DNA of 5,096 nt from Gemmatimonadota bacterium (GTDB lineage Bacteria > Gemmatimonadota > Gemmatimonadetes > Gemmatimonadales > GWC2-71-9): NCBI GenBank assembly GCA_029862935.1, contig JAOTWK010000284.1, positions 1 to 5,096 on the forward strand, read 5' to 3'. Numbering within the stretch: the stretch's first letter is position 1; each line of letters opens with the position of its first letter. The notes under the pieces were generated by a model, which made no database searches, was not told the origin of the DNA, and was given only the letters and a program-made list of their open reading frames with translations. The translations under genes and the position numbers were made by a program. Of this stretch, positions 4,161 to 5,096 are shown in pieces.

Positions 4161-5096
4161 CACTCCCGATTCAAGCGATGAACCTTTGCTCACGAGCACG
4201 ATCTTCCCGATCACGCCTCCCTTCCCGAGCACCTCCTGCGCCTGCCTTGCCTCGGCGAGAGGAAGTCGCTGCGCGATCAGAGGTTTGATCTGCTTCTGAT
4301 GAAGGAGATCGAGCAAGACGATCAAGTCCTCTCGAAACCATGCCGGCTTCAGCCGTTTGAGGGTCTGGATGCTATAGGGGACCACCCGCTTCCGGCCAGG
4401 AAGAATCCAGCCGCCGGCGATGTATAAGCCGAAGATGGCGGTCCCACGAAAGCGTTGACGACGACCTGGACGACAGGAGGCCAATCCCTCTCCACGTATC
4501 GAGGTAATGAGGCCGTAGCCTACGACGCTGCCGCCAGCACGGAGCGCCTTTCGGGAATGCCAAAGGTGGGAGCCACCGATGGGGTCGAAGACTACATCCA
4601 CTCCCTCGCCCGTGAGGCGTCGGATTTCCCTCACGAAGTCCTGAGTGCTGTAGTCGATCGGGACGCCGCCCAAGTCGCTAACGGCCTGTGACCCTCGCGA
4701 CGAGCACGTACCGTACATCTCCAGCCCCGCGAGGCGCCCAAGCTGCAGGAGCGCGGTGCCAACGCCCCCGGACGCGCCGTGAATCAGCGCGCGCTGGCCG
4801 GGCTTCACATGAACGGAACGATGCATCATCTGGTACGCCGTGATGTAGTTCAGCACGACGCTGACAGCCTCGGCGGCGTCCAGCCCGGATGGCACCGGAA
4901 CCAGCTCTCCGTGGGGCAGGCAGACGAACTCCGCGTACGCACCATGGATCGGCATCGCGGCAACCATCTGTCCCCGTTCGATTCCGGAGACACGCTCGCC
5001 GACCCGATCCACCACGCCGACCAGATCCCACCCAGGGGTGAAGGGCACCGGGGGCGTTTCGGGATGGGTGCCCTCGCGCGCCATGATGTGGGGCAA
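4155..5096 (-). CDS. MDR-family oxidoreductase (quinone oxidoreductase / zinc-binding dehydrogenase type), cassette A, 5' partial
   Basis: There are 313 visible codons, continuing beyond the right edge. The first visible residues, (L)PHIMAREG, fall inside the catalytic domain, so about 45 N-terminal residues are missing. The visible order is VPFTPGWDLVGVVDRVG (17-33, core of the GroES-like domain), then HGAYAEFV (51-58) and VLNYITAYQMM. The nucleotide-binding GASGGVGTALLQLG follows (107-120), with VFDPIGG (169-175) and a C-terminal LAEARQAQEVLGKGGVIGKIVL (280-301). This is typical of NAD(P)H-dependent medium-chain dehydrogenases/reductases. No structural-zinc cysteine cluster is seen, favouring the quinone oxidoreductase side of the family. 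The substrate is unknown. The protein ends at a TAA inside its attC core. At 1 kb or more, the gene is large for a cassette. Confidence 0.9.
   Translation of the reverse strand: MPHIMAREGTHPETPPVPFTPGWDLVGVVDRVGERVSGIERGQMVAAMPIHGAYAEFVCLPHGELVPVPSGLDAAEAVSVVLNYITAYQMMHRSVHVKPGQRALIHGASGGVGTALLQLGRLAGLEMYGTCSSRGSQAVSDLGGVPIDYSTQDFVREIRRLTGEGVDVVFDPIGGSHLWHSRKALRAGGSVVGYGLITSIRGEGLASCRPGRRQRFRGTAIFGLYIAGGWILPGRKRVVPYSIQTLKRLKPAWFREDLIVLLDLLHQKQIKPLIAQRLPLAEARQAQEVLGKGGVIGKIVLVSKGSSLESGVA

Larger units (their letters stand above)
1..5096 (-). mobile_element. Integron gene-cassette array, eight cassettes (both terminal ones partial)
   Basis: Seven attC-like sites divide the window into short cassettes with one gene each. 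Taking the crossover between G and TT of each GTTRRRY core on the minus strand, the boundaries fall after + positions 235, 983, 1800, 2346, 2959, 3584 and 4106. Complete cassettes are 748, 817, 546, 613, 625 and 522 bp. The extra-helical base lies on the right arm of the + strand in the sites that can be folded, which places 2L on the right. This makes minus the array direction, and six of eight genes follow it. No integrase, attI or array promoter is present. From known integron organisation, intI is expected to the right of the window. Confidence 0.9.

Noticed and set aside
4678..5031. A 117-codon minus-strand frame inside the MDR oxidoreductase gene
   Set aside because: It is a Gly/Arg-rich shadow frame of a gene with clear family motifs.
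1..5096. Integron integrase, attI, transposase, tRNA or rRNA genes
   Set aside because: None was seen on either strand; every long frame is accounted for by cassette genes or their shadows.

Overview
This window is a stretch of an integron gene-cassette array, probably from a sedentary chromosomal integron of an environmental bacterium or a metagenome. No taxon can be named from the sequence: there is no integrase, attI site or housekeeping gene here. The diagnosis rests on seven attC-like recombination sites. Each is an imperfect inverted repeat bounded by a RYYYAAC core and a GTTRRRY core, mostly GCCTAAC/GTTAGGC. They are spaced every 0.5 to 0.8 kb and each separates small, unrelated, mostly exported or membrane-protein genes. 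The extra-helical base that marks the 2L arm is on the right-hand arm of the + strand, so the array reads right to left. The integrase end should therefore lie beyond the right edge of the window.

Layout in array order (right to left). Cassette A (4107 to beyond 5096): an MDR-type quinone oxidoreductase/zinc-binding dehydrogenase, 5' truncated by the window. Cassette B (3585-4106): a four-helix membrane protein. Cassette C (2960-3584): a SnoaL/NTF2-like protein on the strand opposite to the array. Cassette D (2347-2959): a secreted protein with two cysteines. Cassette E (1801-2346): a decayed SIMPL (DUF541/YggE-type) gene with an internal deletion, an in-frame amber codon and a missing C-terminus. 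Cassette F (984-1800): a membrane methyltransferase of the isoprenylcysteine methyltransferase superfamily, NnrU/MddA-like. Cassette G (236-983): an exported cysteine-rich protein, again opposite to the array. Cassette H (beyond 1 to 235): the start of a small membrane-anchored protein with a GTG start.

The genes do not form a pathway; they are independent cargo, each with its own 5' leader and mostly its own ribosome binding site. The most unusual features are in the recombination sites. Three are long (123 bp each) and closely related, one is 129 bp with a degenerate crossover core, and one is a classic 60-bp site. Two are far below the usual attC size range (45 bp and 33 bp). The 45-bp site looks like a long site whose hairpin was deleted between its two CAGCTG copies.
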